From the NCBI RefSeq assembly GCF_024970185.1, contig NZ_CP103965.1, positions 678,001 to 742,000 on the forward strand: a DNA stretch of 64,000 nt, read 5' to 3'. Positions 17,670 to 28,327 of this stretch are shown piece by piece. How positions within the stretch are numbered: position 1 is the stretch's first letter; every line of letters begins with the position of its first letter. The notes under the pieces are model-generated. The model made no database searches. It had not been told where the DNA came from and saw nothing but the letters and a program-made list of their open reading frames with translations. A program made the translations under genes and the position numbers. The DNA comes from Pseudomonas sp. N3-W. GTDB taxonomy: Bacteria > Pseudomonadota > Gammaproteobacteria > Pseudomonadales > Pseudomonadaceae.

Positions 17670-20600
17670 ATGTCAGCGTTGCAAGAACTACCTCAAGGCT
17701 CGTCTTCATCTGTTGGCGAAGTCGATGAACCCAGGTCTTATCATCGGCGAATCAGCCAAGTACTGCTTGATTCAAAACCCGTTTCCCCAGCCGACACATT
17801 GTTGGCCTTCGAACAGCCTGTCAGTGTTTATCCGCACTGGTATCTCAACGCGCGAAAAGTCGACCGCGAGTACCACAAGGACCTGTTTCAACGACGTTGG
17901 TTGTTGCAAGGGCAACTGGATGAATTTATCGGGACATTGCAACAGGATGTTCGGGACTTCTCCGAGCCCCTGCTGGTGAAAGCATTAAAAGACACATTGA
18001 ATGTCGAACTGGACGTTCGGACGGCCGAGTTACGTTTATACGTTCCCGATAAACTGATGCTGGGTATCGACAGGGGCGCTTATCACTTCAGGCAAATGAC
18101 CTTGCTGGATGCGGCACTGCATAACTTTGAGGCCGCAGAAGCTGAACCGACGGCATTTGCTGACGGCTCCGGGGTGTTCACCCGCGATGCCGAGGGCGCG
18201 CCGCTGCGCCATGCCATGACCGTGGCGCAGTTCGTTACACTGTGTCGCCAACTGGATATCGGGGCGCAGTACCAGGCGCATCTAAAGGATGTCCTGACCC
18301 CTGCCGCCGCACCCGCCAGGGTCGCGCTGCAGCAGCAATCAATGGACAGTGACAAGGCCGTGTTCAAGCTGTCGGCGATGACCGCCTACCTAAAGGGCGA
18401 CCTCACTTCCCACGCGTTCGGCCTGACGCTGCAGGTGCACGATGGCAAGCCCGATCGCCAGCTGTATGGCCGGCCCATGCTCAATCATCGGCTATCGCTG
18501 ATGGGCTTTCAGCTGACCGGGATTACGCTGTTCAGCTCCGTGGGTGAACCAGCCTGGGCCAAAAAAGCGGTAGACGCGCTGTCGGGGCCGCTGCTGACGT
18601 CGCTGCTGGACCTGTCGCAGGAAATCCCCTTTCTTCCGGGCCAGGAGTACGAGCAATTCAAGTTGCTCAAGGCGTTTTTCGCCAATGGGCCCAAGGGCCT
18701 GTCCGAAGAGCTGGCGCGTCGGCAAGACGCCTACACGCACAGCCGTTTGGTGGGTAATCTGATTGTTTACATCCCGGACGATCCCGAACATCCGTTGAGG
18801 GAGTACAGCTCCTTCACCGACTTCATGAAAACCCTGATCGGCCAACTGCGCGACCCTGATTACCAGCGCTTTTTCAGTCGTTTTGTCGCCCAGGAAGACA
18901 AGGGTTTATTTTTCAGGCGCGTCAACGAACGCCTCAAGACCTTCACCTGGCAGCAGCGCAGGCCACTGGACATGGGCCCCTGGTGGCGCGAGACCGCCGT
19001 GGAAAATCCCCATGCCGAGCCGCTCACCCACGTGATCCCCGGTAACGTGTGGAATCATCTTTACAGCGTTCGCCGGAACAAGCTGATCGCCGACGCTCGG
19101 CAGATCGCGGTGCCCACCGGTGATGAAGATGCCCTGAGCCGCTGGAAGCGCCTGACCAGCTACCTCGACATCGGCTGGAATGTATTCAACTTCGCCGCGA
19201 TGCTGGTGCCGGGGCTGGGTGAAGCGATGCTGGGCATCATGGTCGCACAGGTGCTCGAAGAGCTGGCCGAGGGGATTGAGGATTGGAGCAGGGGTGATCG
19301 TGAAGAGGCGTCGGGACACATTATTTCGGTGATCATCAACGGCGCACAATTGGCGATGATGGGGGCCGGTCATGTCTTGCCCGCAGGAAGGCTGACGCCG
19401 ATCAGGCCTTCGCCGCTGCTCGACAGCCTGCAAGCCGTCGAACTGCCGGATGGCCAGGCCAGCCTGTGGAAGCCTGACCTGGCGCCTTATGAGTACGGTA
19501 TGCCGTTGCCAAAAGATGTCCGACCGAACGACGCGGGTCTGTATCAATACGACGACCAGAGCGTGTTGTCGCTGGAAAAAAAACGCTATCGGGTGGCATC
19601 CGATCCGTTCTCGGGGCAGTACCGTATCGAACATCCTGCCCGCCCCAATGCTTACCGGCCGCGGGTTACCCACAATGGTGCTGGCGCCTGGGTCAGCGAG
19701 CTGGAGCAGCCATTGACCTGGGACGACGCCAAGGTCTGGCGGCGGCTGGGGCCTTCCATGGAGGCGTTGCCGCCTGCGACACAGGCGCAGATCCGCACCG
19801 TCAGCGGGGTAGATGCCACCGCGTTGCGCAGGCTGCATGTCGAAAACGAAAGCCCGTCTCCCTTGCTGGCCGATACGCTCAAGCGTTTCAAGGTTTATGC
19901 CCTGGCCGAGGATTTCAGCCGGCAGATTCTGAACAGCCAGGTGTCCGAAGAACTGGAAAGGTTTGTACCAGCCCTGATCACCGAATTGCCGGGGTGGCCT
20001 GCCACCCGGGCCATTGAGCTGCACAACGGGTCAGCGCTTCCCGCAGTCCCGATCAAATATGGCTTCGTCGATGCCTCGGCAACACAGACCATCAGGGTCA
20101 GCATCACCCAGCTCAGAAATGGACAACTGCTTGAGCGCGTGCTGGACTCGCTGACGCCTGGCGAGCTGCGCGAACTGCTGGGCACGCAACTGAGCGATGA
20201 TAGGGGCGTGCGACTGGAGGCGTTGCGCTCACGCCTGGCCATGCATGCCGAACGCCAGACCCGACGCTTGTTTGATTCCCTGTACAAAACCGGCGAACAG
20301 ACGAGCGAGGGCTCGTTGAGGGTGCTCAAAGGCGAGTTTCCAGCGTTGCCCGTCAGTGTCGGCCAGCGCTTGCTGGAGCAGGCCAGCGCCGAAGACTTGA
20401 GGTTCATCACGCAAAAAGGCCGGCTGTCACTTCGGCTCAAGGCGCAGGTGCGACAGGCGCTGGCGGAGGTGCGGGTGGCTCGGGCCGTTGACGGCCTGTA
20501 TTTGCAGGCGCTGGCCAGTGAAGACACCGAACGCCTGGCCCTGCACAGCATTGCTGCCTTGCCGGGCTGGTCGGCTGAGGTGCGTATCGAGGTCCGCGAA

Positions 20601-22928
20601 CTCACGTTCAACGGCCGACTCAGTGACAGTGTCGGTCCGCCGGACGCATCAATCCGCAAGGTGTTACTGCGTAAAGAAGAGGGCACGTTCGAAGCCCGCG
20701 ATGAACAGGATCAGCACTTGCACGGTGCTGACGACCTGTATGGCGCGCTATTGCACGCCTTGCCCGACGGCGAGCGCAAGGCGCTGGGCTACGAAATCAA
20801 TCAAGGCGCCCAACTCAAGGCCGCCGTGCGACAGGCGCCTATGGCTCACGACGAGTTGGCGCCGGTGCTGCGCGACGCGCCCCTGCGTAAACCGTCTTAC
20901 GATCCACAGACCATGAAGTTGCGTGGCGGCATGCAAGGTTATCGTCAGGTTCCCGGATCGGCGAGTGTGCGTCATCGCGCCAGTCACCTTTACCCCGGGT
21001 TCTCCGAAGAAGAGCTCGATGCGTTGATGCAGAAATTTCAGCAAAAGGGCATTGCCCTGGAACAGCAGATCAGCGCGCTGGAGCAGGAATTCAACGAACT
21101 GAACTTCAAATTCCAGGTATGGGTGAATACCGGAACATTGAGCCTGCGCGCCGGCGCCAGGGCTGAGTGGGCGGCGCGAAATCGTATCTATGCAGCGTTT
21201 CGCCACTGCTGGCAACGTACCGGGCCGCGAGGGTTGGAGGCGATTGGCGAGGATCATCCCCAGCATCTTGAACTCGGCACTCATGACCTCGCCAGGCATC
21301 TGCCGGACATGCCATCGCTCACGGCCAACTTCGATCACGTCACGGGTTTGGGCCTCGATGCCAATGCCCTGCAGGATCAACACACGGAATTTCTAAGCCA
21401 CTTTGGCAACCTGCGTCACTTGAGCCTCAGGGGTAATCTGTTGACCACGCTGACGCCGCGCATTGCGGGCATGAGGCATCTCACCACGCTGTTGTTGAGC
21501 AACAATCAGATTGTACTGACTGCGCAATCGGTGGCCTGGTTGAGGGGGCTGACGCACATGGAATCCCTGGCGCTGACGGGCAATCCCCTGGGCTTGCTGC
21601 CGGACATCAGCCGGATGCCGAACCTGAGTGTGTTGCAAATGGGTCGCACCGGCGTGAACAGTTGGCCCACCGGGTTTCTTCTGCAATCACGACCGCGCCA
21701 TTTTTTTCTGGACTTGCGTGAAAATCCAATCAGCCGGATCCCCGAAGTCGCGCCGGGATCGTTTCGTGCGGAGTTGCTGGCGCGCACGCAAATCAGTCGA
21801 TCCTCGCGCTGGATATCCGCCGAAAACCTGCGCAAGTTCAAGCTGTACATCGAATCGATGGGACTGGATCCCGAACGCCCCTATGCGCCGCAGGGTCCGA
21901 TTGACAGCATCGACTGGAGTACCGGCCTGAGCGAGCCGCAATGGCAAACCCGGCAGCCCGGCTGGGACGGTCTGGAGGACGAGTTCGGTTCGGCGTGGTT
22001 TTTCAACAGGCTCAAGCAACTGACCAGGACTGCGGATTTCAACGCTGGCGGGGCCTATCGAGCCGACCTCACCACCAAGGTCTGGCGCATGATCGAAGCC
22101 ATGGCCGAGAATGCCGAGCTGCGGGAAAAGATATTTACCGAGGCCGTGGCGCCCACCGAGTGCGTCGACGGGCTGACCGAATGGTTCAACGCCATGGGTA
22201 CTGAGGTGATGATCCATGAGGCCTATCAGTTGGCGAATCCGGACCTGGTCAAGGCTGCTCTGGTGCGCCTGGCCAAGGGCAAGACGCGGTTGCTGGAGAT
22301 TGACCGGATTGCCCGCCGGCATATCTCCGCCCGACTGGCGGCGGGAGAATCGATGCGCCGGGTTGATGCTGATGATGACGTCACCGGCACCATCGACGAA
22401 GTCGAGGTTCATCTGGCCTACATGACAGACCTGGCGGAGCGCCTCAATCTGCCCTGGCAGTCACGCGGCATGCAGTTTCGCGACCTGGCCGGTGTCACCC
22501 CGGTCATGATCGAAGATGCGTACCAATGGGTGCTGGCGCTGGAGGAGGGCGACCTGCTGCGCAATTCGATTGCCCAATTGCCGTTCTGGAAAGCCTATGC
22601 AGAGGGCAGCAATCGGCAGCTATTCAAAGCGCTCAGGCGCAAGCTGGAAACGCTCACTGATTTCAAGATCGCCATGGATGAGCGGGTCAATACCACCGAT
22701 CTCACACCGCAAGCTCGCGAGCGCCTGAAGGAGCGTCTGCGGGTATTGTCCGCCGGGCTGGGTAAGCCGGACAGTGCCATCGCGCCGGGTGAGGTCATGA
22801 CCGATGACGCTTATGACAGCGAATACCAGGCGGGACTCGACGATGTCGATCAACTGCTGAAAAAAGTGACCCAGGACGCTATGGATCTGGCCAGGCTGGA
22901 GAGGGATGACGCGCCGTTCACGCGCTGA
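17670..22928 (+). CDS. Second giant effector-like protein: DUF6543/ToxA_N, LRR, NEL E3 ubiquitin ligase
   Basis: A 1752-residue paralogue of the preceding gene with the same order of parts. The DUF6543 marker IPDDPEHP is at 368-375, followed by FFSRFVAQ. A hydrophobic segment (FAAMLVPGLGEAMLGIMVAQ) lies at about 510-530. Leucine-rich repeats span about 1217-1363 (LRHLSLRGNLLTTL, LTTLLLSNNQIVLT, MESLALTGNPLGLLP). The NEL domain has KVWRMIEAMAENAELREK and then the loop Cys1498-Val-Asp-Gly. A Gln/Glu-rich helical insertion near 1110-1140 is not obvious in the other copy. The repeat pattern and both ends align well, suggesting tandem duplication followed by divergence rather than recent copying. 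The ribosome-binding site before the ATG at 17670 is weak. A strong terminator follows. Confidence 0.85.
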   Translation: MSALQELPQGSSSSVGEVDEPRSYHRRISQVLLDSKPVSPADTLLAFEQPVSVYPHWYLNARKVDREYHKDLFQRRWLLQGQLDEFIGTLQQDVRDFSEPLLVKALKDTLNVELDVRTAELRLYVPDKLMLGIDRGAYHFRQMTLLDAALHNFEAAEAEPTAFADGSGVFTRDAEGAPLRHAMTVAQFVTLCRQLDIGAQYQAHLKDVLTPAAAPARVALQQQSMDSDKAVFKLSAMTAYLKGDLTSHAFGLTLQVHDGKPDRQLYGRPMLNHRLSLMGFQLTGITLFSSVGEPAWAKKAVDALSGPLLTSLLDLSQEIPFLPGQEYEQFKLLKAFFANGPKGLSEELARRQDAYTHSRLVGNLIVYIPDDPEHPLREYSSFTDFMKTLIGQLRDPDYQRFFSRFVAQEDKGLFFRRVNERLKTFTWQQRRPLDMGPWWRETAVENPHAEPLTHVIPGNVWNHLYSVRRNKLIADARQIAVPTGDEDALSRWKRLTSYLDIGWNVFNFAAMLVPGLGEAMLGIMVAQVLEELAEGIEDWSRGDREEASGHIISVIINGAQLAMMGAGHVLPAGRLTPIRPSPLLDSLQAVELPDGQASLWKPDLAPYEYGMPLPKDVRPNDAGLYQYDDQSVLSLEKKRYRVASDPFSGQYRIEHPARPNAYRPRVTHNGAGAWVSELEQPLTWDDAKVWRRLGPSMEALPPATQAQIRTVSGVDATALRRLHVENESPSPLLADTLKRFKVYALAEDFSRQILNSQVSEELERFVPALITELPGWPATRAIELHNGSALPAVPIKYGFVDASATQTIRVSITQLRNGQLLERVLDSLTPGELRELLGTQLSDDRGVRLEALRSRLAMHAERQTRRLFDSLYKTGEQTSEGSLRVLKGEFPALPVSVGQRLLEQASAEDLRFITQKGRLSLRLKAQVRQALAEVRVARAVDGLYLQALASEDTERLALHSIAALPGWSAEVRIEVRELTFNGRLSDSVGPPDASIRKVLLRKEEGTFEARDEQDQHLHGADDLYGALLHALPDGERKALGYEINQGAQLKAAVRQAPMAHDELAPVLRDAPLRKPSYDPQTMKLRGGMQGYRQVPGSASVRHRASHLYPGFSEEELDALMQKFQQKGIALEQQISALEQEFNELNFKFQVWVNTGTLSLRAGARAEWAARNRIYAAFRHCWQRTGPRGLEAIGEDHPQHLELGTHDLARHLPDMPSLTANFDHVTGLGLDANALQDQHTEFLSHFGNLRHLSLRGNLLTTLTPRIAGMRHLTTLLLSNNQIVLTAQSVAWLRGLTHMESLALTGNPLGLLPDISRMPNLSVLQMGRTGVNSWPTGFLLQSRPRHFFLDLRENPISRIPEVAPGSFRAELLARTQISRSSRWISAENLRKFKLYIESMGLDPERPYAPQGPIDSIDWSTGLSEPQWQTRQPGWDGLEDEFGSAWFFNRLKQLTRTADFNAGGAYRADLTTKVWRMIEAMAENAELREKIFTEAVAPTECVDGLTEWFNAMGTEVMIHEAYQLANPDLVKAALVRLAKGKTRLLEIDRIARRHISARLAAGESMRRVDADDDVTGTIDEVEVHLAYMTDLAERLNLPWQSRGMQFRDLAGVTPVMIEDAYQWVLALEEGDLLRNSIAQLPFWKAYAEGSNRQLFKALRRKLETLTDFKIAMDERVNTTDLTPQARERLKERLRVLSAGLGKPDSAIAPGEVMTDDAYDSEYQAGLDDVDQLLKKVTQDAMDLARLERDDAPFTR

Positions 22929-22956
22929 CACACCGGCTGATCGCCAGTGATTGAGC

Positions 22957-23002
22957 AAGCCCCGATGTACAGGCACTGTTGTGCATCGGGGCTTATTTTT
23001 TG
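22957..23002 (+). terminator. Rho-independent terminator after the second giant gene
   Basis: A perfect 11-bp stem AAGCCCCGATG / CATCGGGGCTT followed by ATTTTTT on the plus strand, 28 bases past the stop and just before the convergent ureC stop. Confidence 0.85.
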
Positions 23003-23007
23003 CAGCG

Positions 23008-24708
23008 TTAAAACAGGAAGTAGCGCTGGGCCATAGGCAGGGTTTCTGCCGGTTCGCACCACAGCAGTACGCCGTCGGCCTTGACCTGATACGTCTGCGG
23101 GTCGACGTCGATGTCAGGCAGATAGTCGTTGTGGATCAGGTCGGTTTTCTGCACGTCGCGGCAACCTTTGACCACGGCGATTTTCTTCTTCAGGCCCAGG
23201 GCTTCGGGCAGGCCGGCCTCCTGTGCGGCCTGGCTGATGAACGTCAGGCTGGTGGCGTGCAGCGAGCCGCCGTAGCTGGCGAACATCGGACGATAGTGCA
23301 CCGGTTGTGGCGTCGGAATCGAGGCATTGGCATCGCCCATCAAACTGGCCGCGATGGCGCCGCCCTTGAGAATCAGCGTCGGCTTGACGCCAAAGAATGC
23401 CGGGCGCCAGAGCACCAGGTCCGCCCACTTGCCGACCTCGATCGAGCCCACTTCATGGCTGATGCCGTGGGTGATCGCCGGGTTGATGGTGTACTTGGCG
23501 ATGTAGCGTTTGGCGCGGAAGTTGTCGTTGTCTTCGCCATCGCCAGGCAGTGCGCCGCGCTGTTTTTTCATCTTGTCGGCGGTCTGCCAGGTGCGGGTGA
23601 TGACCTCGCCGACCCGGCCCATGGCCTGGCTGTCGGAGCTGATCATCGAGAACGCGCCAAGGTCGTGGAGGATGTCTTCGGCGGCAATCGTCTCGCGGCG
23701 GATGCGGCTTTCGGCGAAGGCCACGTCCTCGGCAATGCTCGGGTCCAGGTGGTGGCAGACCATCAGCATGTCGAGGTGTTCATCAATGGTGTTGCGGGTG
23801 AACGGCCGGGTCGGGTTGGTCGAACTCGGCAGCACGTTGGCAAAACCGCAGGCCTTGATGATGTCCGGGGCGTGACCGCCGCCCGCGCCTTCAGTGTGAT
23901 ACGTGTGGATGGTGCGGCCCTTGAAGGCGGCGAGGGTGGTTTCGACGAAACCCGATTCGTTGAGGGTGTCGGTGTGGATCGCCACCTGCACGTCGTACTG
24001 ATCGGCCACGGTCAGGCAGTTGTCGATACTCGCCGGCGTCGTGCCCCAGTCCTCGTGCAGCTTGAGGCCGATGGCCCCGGCCTTGACCTGTTCGATCAAC
24101 GGCTCCGGCAGGCTGGCGTTGCCCTTGCCGGTGAGTCCGATGTTCATCGGGAAGGCGTCGGCGGCCTGCAGCATGCGCGCCAGGTGCCACGGCCCCGAGG
24201 TGCAGGTGGTGGCGTTGGTGCCGGTGGCTGGCCCGGTGCCGCCGCCGATCATGGTGGTGACGCCGCTCATCAGCGCTTCTTCGATCTGCTGTGGGCAGAT
24301 GAAATGGATGTGGGTATCGACTCCGCCAGCGGTGAGGATCATGCCTTCACCGGCGATCACTTCGGTACTGGCGCCGATGGCCATGGTCACGCCGGGCTGG
24401 ACATCCGGGTTGCCGGCCTTGCCGATGGCGGCGATGCGCCCGTCCTTGAGCCCGACGTCGGCTTTGACGATGCCCCAGTGATCGACGATCAGCGCGTTGG
24501 TGATGACCGTGTCGACCACTTCGTGTGCCAGCAACTGGCTTTGGCCCTGGCCGTCACGGATGACTTTGCCGCCGCCAAATTTCACTTCTTCGCCGTAGGT
24601 GGTGAAGTCTTTTTCCACTTCGATCCACAGCTCGGTATCGGCCAGACGGACCTTGTCACCGACGGTGGGGCCGAACATGTCGGCGTAGGCTTGTCTCGAA
24701 ATCTTCAT
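23008..24708 (-). CDS. ureC: Urease alpha subunit
   Basis: A 566-residue catalytic subunit of urease, which splits urea to ammonia and carbamate in the cytoplasm using two nickel ions. The nickel ligands HIHFICPQQ lie near 135. Lys216 in GLKLHEDWG is the carbamylated bridge. The flap carries Cys318-His319 in MVCHHLDPS, matching Cys319/His320 of the Klebsiella enzyme by one-residue offset. Length is normal and all active-site motifs are intact. It is the last gene of the urea cluster. ureE, ureF and ureG, needed for nickel insertion, do not follow and must lie elsewhere if the enzyme is active. Confidence 0.97.
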   Translation of the reverse strand: MKISRQAYADMFGPTVGDKVRLADTELWIEVEKDFTTYGEEVKFGGGKVIRDGQGQSQLLAHEVVDTVITNALIVDHWGIVKADVGLKDGRIAAIGKAGNPDVQPGVTMAIGASTEVIAGEGMILTAGGVDTHIHFICPQQIEEALMSGVTTMIGGGTGPATGTNATTCTSGPWHLARMLQAADAFPMNIGLTGKGNASLPEPLIEQVKAGAIGLKLHEDWGTTPASIDNCLTVADQYDVQVAIHTDTLNESGFVETTLAAFKGRTIHTYHTEGAGGGHAPDIIKACGFANVLPSSTNPTRPFTRNTIDEHLDMLMVCHHLDPSIAEDVAFAESRIRRETIAAEDILHDLGAFSMISSDSQAMGRVGEVITRTWQTADKMKKQRGALPGDGEDNDNFRAKRYIAKYTINPAITHGISHEVGSIEVGKWADLVLWRPAFFGVKPTLILKGGAIAASLMGDANASIPTPQPVHYRPMFASYGGSLHATSLTFISQAAQEAGLPEALGLKKKIAVVKGCRDVQKTDLIHNDYLPDIDVDPQTYQVKADGVLLWCEPAETLPMAQRYFLF

Positions 24709-24758
24709 TCATTCGCCTTGGAATTCAGAAAGTTTGAAATCGTTCGCTGCGCTCACTA

Positions 24759-24820
24759 TCGCGGGCAAGCCCGCTCCCACAGGGAAATGCGATCAACTGT
24801 GGGAGCGGGCTTGCGCGCGA
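24759..24820. repeat. REP palindrome pair between ureB and ureC
   Basis: TCGCGGGCAAGCCCGCTCCC ACA and an inverted copy, 16 bases apart, inside the urease operon. It can fold into a strong hairpin in the transcript and may reduce or protect ureC mRNA. Confidence 0.85.
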
Positions 24821-24846
24821 TGAGGGCAGAGCAGACGACGTAAATT

Positions 24847-25691
<845 letters not shown>

Positions 25692-26225
25692 TCACTCCTT
25701 GTGGGTTGTGGGCGGCTCCGCGCCAGGGTTGAGGGTCAGTTGCATGAAAGTCAGGTCCAGCCAGCGACCGAACTTGGTGCCCACCTGGGGCATTTGCCCG
25801 GTAATGCTGAAACCGGCGCGCTCATGCAGACGAATGGAAGCGGCGTTGCCACTTTCGATGGCGGCGACCATTACATGCTTGCCGCAGCCTTTGGCGCGTT
25901 CGATCAACGTCGCCATCAGTTTCGGGCCCAGGCCGTTGCCGCGCTGGTCGCTGCGCACGTACACCGAGTGCTCGACGGTGTGGCGAAAGCCGTCGAACGG
26001 CCGCCAGTCACCAAATGAAGCGTAGCCCAGCACGGCGTTCTCCCCATTGACGATCACCAGAATCGGATAAGCCTGGGCCTTGCGGGCGCTGAACCACGCC
26101 TGGCGGTTGCCCAGGTCCACCGCCTGTTCGTTCCAGATCGCCGTGGTGTTGAGCACCGCGTCGTTGTAGATGTCGCGGATCGCCGGCAGGTCGGCATGCA
26201 ACGCATCGCGAATGAGATAAGTCAT
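25692..26225 (-). CDS. Phosphinothricin/methionine sulfoximine-type N-acetyltransferase
   Basis: A 177-residue GNAT enzyme. The N-terminal pattern IRDALHADLPAIRDIYNDAV, then TAIWNE, the GYASFGDWRPFDGFRHTVEHSVYV block, and the CoA loop RGNGLGPKLMATLIERA are typical of the Pat/MddA family. Those enzymes acetylate glutamate analogues such as methionine sulfoximine and phosphinothricin. In P. aeruginosa a homologous gene lies at the same place, between ureA and ureB. Whether it detoxifies a plant or microbial glutamine-synthetase inhibitor here is inference, though that would fit a nitrogen operon. Confidence 0.9.
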   Translation of the reverse strand: MTYLIRDALHADLPAIRDIYNDAVLNTTAIWNEQAVDLGNRQAWFSARKAQAYPILVIVNGENAVLGYASFGDWRPFDGFRHTVEHSVYVRSDQRGNGLGPKLMATLIERAKGCGKHVMVAAIESGNAASIRLHERAGFSITGQMPQVGTKFGRWLDLTFMQLTLNPGAEPPTTHKE

Positions 26226-26234
26226 GACGCGGCC

Positions 26235-26537
26235 TCAGGCGATGGGTTGGTGAACGGTGACCAGTTTGGTGCCGTCGGGGAACGTCGCTTCGACCTGAAT
26301 CTCCGGGATCATCTCCGGGATGCCCTTCATCACTTGTTCGCGGGTCAGCAGGGTCGTGCCCAAATGCATCAACTCGGCCACCGTCCGGCCGTCCCGGGCG
26401 CCTTCGAGCAGGGCGGCGGAGATGTAGGCCATGGTTTCCGGGTAATTGAGTTTCACGCCGCGAGCCAAACGCCGCTCGGCGACCAGTCCGGCAGTGAAGA
26501 TCAGCAGCTTGTCTTTTTCGCGTGGGGTCAGGTCCAT
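26235..26537 (-). CDS. ureA: Urease gamma subunit
   Basis: A 100-residue structural subunit of urease. [20 protein letters not shown] is the conserved start and family marks include [12 protein letters not shown] and [21 protein letters not shown]. An in-frame start 54 bases upstream would add residues with no family counterpart. It forms the trimer core together with UreB and UreC. The gene follows ureD with an 81-base gap. Confidence 0.95.
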   Translation of the reverse strand: MDLTPREKDKLLIFTAGLVAERRLARGVKLNYPETMAYISAALLEGARDGRTVAELMHLGTTLLTREQVMKGIPEMIPEIQVEATFPDGTKLVTVHQPIA

Positions 26538-26618
26538 TTGCAATCCATCAGAGCAGATTAAAAAGGTATTGGGCGCTGTAAGCACAGGCACCCTGTGGGA
26601 GCGACGGTGAATTGCATT

Positions 26619-27458
26619 TCAGGTGCTCCATATTCTTGGAGCGACGGCTTCGCGGCCCAGCAGCGCAGGCCGCAGCAACCGCCACAGATCAATCAGCCAG
26701 CCACGAGCCAGCAGCGCCTCAGCGGCCAGGCACCGAGCCACCAACAGCCCGGGCAGTTGCGTCAGATCCCCACGCACGGCATTGGGCAGAGCGCGGCACT
26801 GCTCCAGCAATTCGCTATCAATCTCGCCAGTCACCAGCAAGGTCGCAAACACCGGTTGCCCGTCCAGGCCAATCGGTGATTCCAGCAAACCGTCATTGCC
26901 GACGATGCGCTGCCGTTCATGCCACAGCAACTGACCGTCGCGGCGGATATCCAGGTGCGCCTGGAAATGCCCGAGGTCAAAACGCTCGCCGCTGGCCGGT
27001 CGGCCCAGCGCCACCACGTCCCAGTAAAACAGCCGGGCGTCGCCTTGCAGCTCAATCGAGGTGCTGAGCTCGGCCTGGGCGGCGCTGAAGATAATGGTTT
27101 CCTGCGGCAGCCATTCCAGGGTCGCGCCCGCGGCGACTTTCAGGTCGAGCGTCTGATAAGCCGGCCCCGCCGCGCGATACCACTTGGCCGCGCCGGGGCT
27201 GGTGATTTGCGCCCAGGCATCAACGCCGACACTGGCGGAAATCGCCAGCCGGTCACCCCCGGCAATACCGCCGGGCGGGTGCACGATGATGTGCTGGCAT
27301 ACCTCGGGGCCTTCGGCGTACAGGTGCTTTTGCACCCGCAGCGGGCCTAGATGGCGGCGTTGCACCGGGCGCGTCGTATCGCCGAAGCGGGCGTAGCCCA
27401 GCTCCAGCTCGGCGTGCCAGCTGGGGGTGAACAGCGTGATGGGGACAGGTGAATTCAT
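26619..27458 (-). CDS. ureD: Urease accessory protein UreD
   Basis: A 279-residue urease maturation factor. It has the typical [20 protein letters not shown] start and the [12 protein letters not shown] motif. WLPQETIIF and [11 protein letters not shown] are further family blocks. UreD binds the urease apoprotein and, with UreF and UreG, guides carbamylation and nickel insertion; its partners are not encoded in the window. It stands at the head of the urease half of the cluster, directly after the urt transporter genes. Confidence 0.93.
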   Translation of the reverse strand: MNSPVPITLFTPSWHAELELGYARFGDTTRPVQRRHLGPLRVQKHLYAEGPEVCQHIIVHPPGGIAGGDRLAISASVGVDAWAQITSPGAAKWYRAAGPAYQTLDLKVAAGATLEWLPQETIIFSAAQAELSTSIELQGDARLFYWDVVALGRPASGERFDLGHFQAHLDIRRDGQLLWHERQRIVGNDGLLESPIGLDGQPVFATLLVTGEIDSELLEQCRALPNAVRGDLTQLPGLLVARCLAAEALLARGWLIDLWRLLRPALLGREAVAPRIWST

Positions 27459-27488
27459 AGGGTCTTATTATCGTTAGGACGCTACAGA

Positions 27489-28187
27489 CTAGATCGTAAC
27501 CAGCCCGCGCACACCCTCGGCCTGCATATTTTCTCCGCGACCTTGCTGCACGATCTCGCCCCGGGACATGACCAGGTACTGATCGGCCAACTCGGCGGCG
27601 AAATCATAGAACTGTTCCACCAGCAGAATCGCCATGTCACCGCGCGCGGCGAGCTTCTTGATCACTGCGCCGATTTCCTTGATCACCGATGGCTGGATGC
27701 CTTCGGTCGGCTCGTCGAGGATCAACAACCGTGGACGACTGGCCAGCGCCCGGCCTATCGCCAGCTGTTGCTGTTGCCCACCGGACAAGTCGCCGCCACG
27801 GCGTTGCTTCATTTGCAACAGCACCGGGAACAGCTCGTAGATGAAGGCAGGGACTTCCTTGGCTTCGGAGCCGGGAAAGCGGGACAGGCCCATCAACAGG
27901 TTTTCTTCCACGGTCAGGCGGCCGAAGATTTCACGACCTTGCGGCACATAGGCGATGCCGGCATGGACCCGCTGGTGCGGCTTCAAGGTGGTGATCGGTT
28001 TGCCTTCCCAGTTCACCGCGCCTTCTTTGGCGGGCAGCAGGCCCATCAGGCATTTGAGCAGAGTGGTCTTGCCGACGCCGTTACGCCCGAGCAGGCAGGT
28101 GACTTCGCCGACCTTCACCTCGAAGCTCAGGCCGCGCAGGATGTGGCTACCGCCGTAGTACTGGTGCAGCTTTTCGACTTGTAGCAT
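27489..28187 (-). CDS. urtE: Urea ABC transporter ATPase UrtE
   Basis: A 232-residue ATP-binding subunit. Walker A is GRNGVGKTT near residue 37, the signature is LSGGQQQQLAIG, and Walker B is [10 protein letters not shown] followed by the LivF-like IQPSVIKEIG. It powers high-affinity urea import with UrtD. A frame starting at 28265 would add 26 residues, but these translate an inserted REP element, so MLQVEKLHQYYGG at 28187 is the real start. GGAATTT lies just upstream on the minus strand. Confidence 0.94.
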   Translation of the reverse strand: MLQVEKLHQYYGGSHILRGLSFEVKVGEVTCLLGRNGVGKTTLLKCLMGLLPAKEGAVNWEGKPITTLKPHQRVHAGIAYVPQGREIFGRLTVEENLLMGLSRFPGSEAKEVPAFIYELFPVLLQMKQRRGGDLSGGQQQQLAIGRALASRPRLLILDEPTEGIQPSVIKEIGAVIKKLAARGDMAILLVEQFYDFAAELADQYLVMSRGEIVQQGRGENMQAEGVRGLVTI

Positions 28188-28214
28188 CTCAAATTCCTTC
28201 TGTTCCACGCAGAG

Positions 28215-28310
28215 CCCTGTGGGAGCTGGCTTGCCTGCGATGGCGGTGGGGCAGTCCACATTCATGTTGGATGTGCTGGCCTTATCGCAGACAAGCCAGC
28301 TCCCACAGGG
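28215..28310. repeat. REP palindrome pair between urtD and urtE
   Basis: CCCTGTGGGAGCTGGCTTGC CTGCGAT and a nearly exact inverted copy ending CTCCCACAGGG, about 42 bases apart. This is the AGCTGGCTTGCCTGCGAT variant of the REP core. It extends the open frame of urtE upstream and can mislead start calling. Confidence 0.85.
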
Positions 28311-28327
28311 GTTATGTGTTCGCAGTG

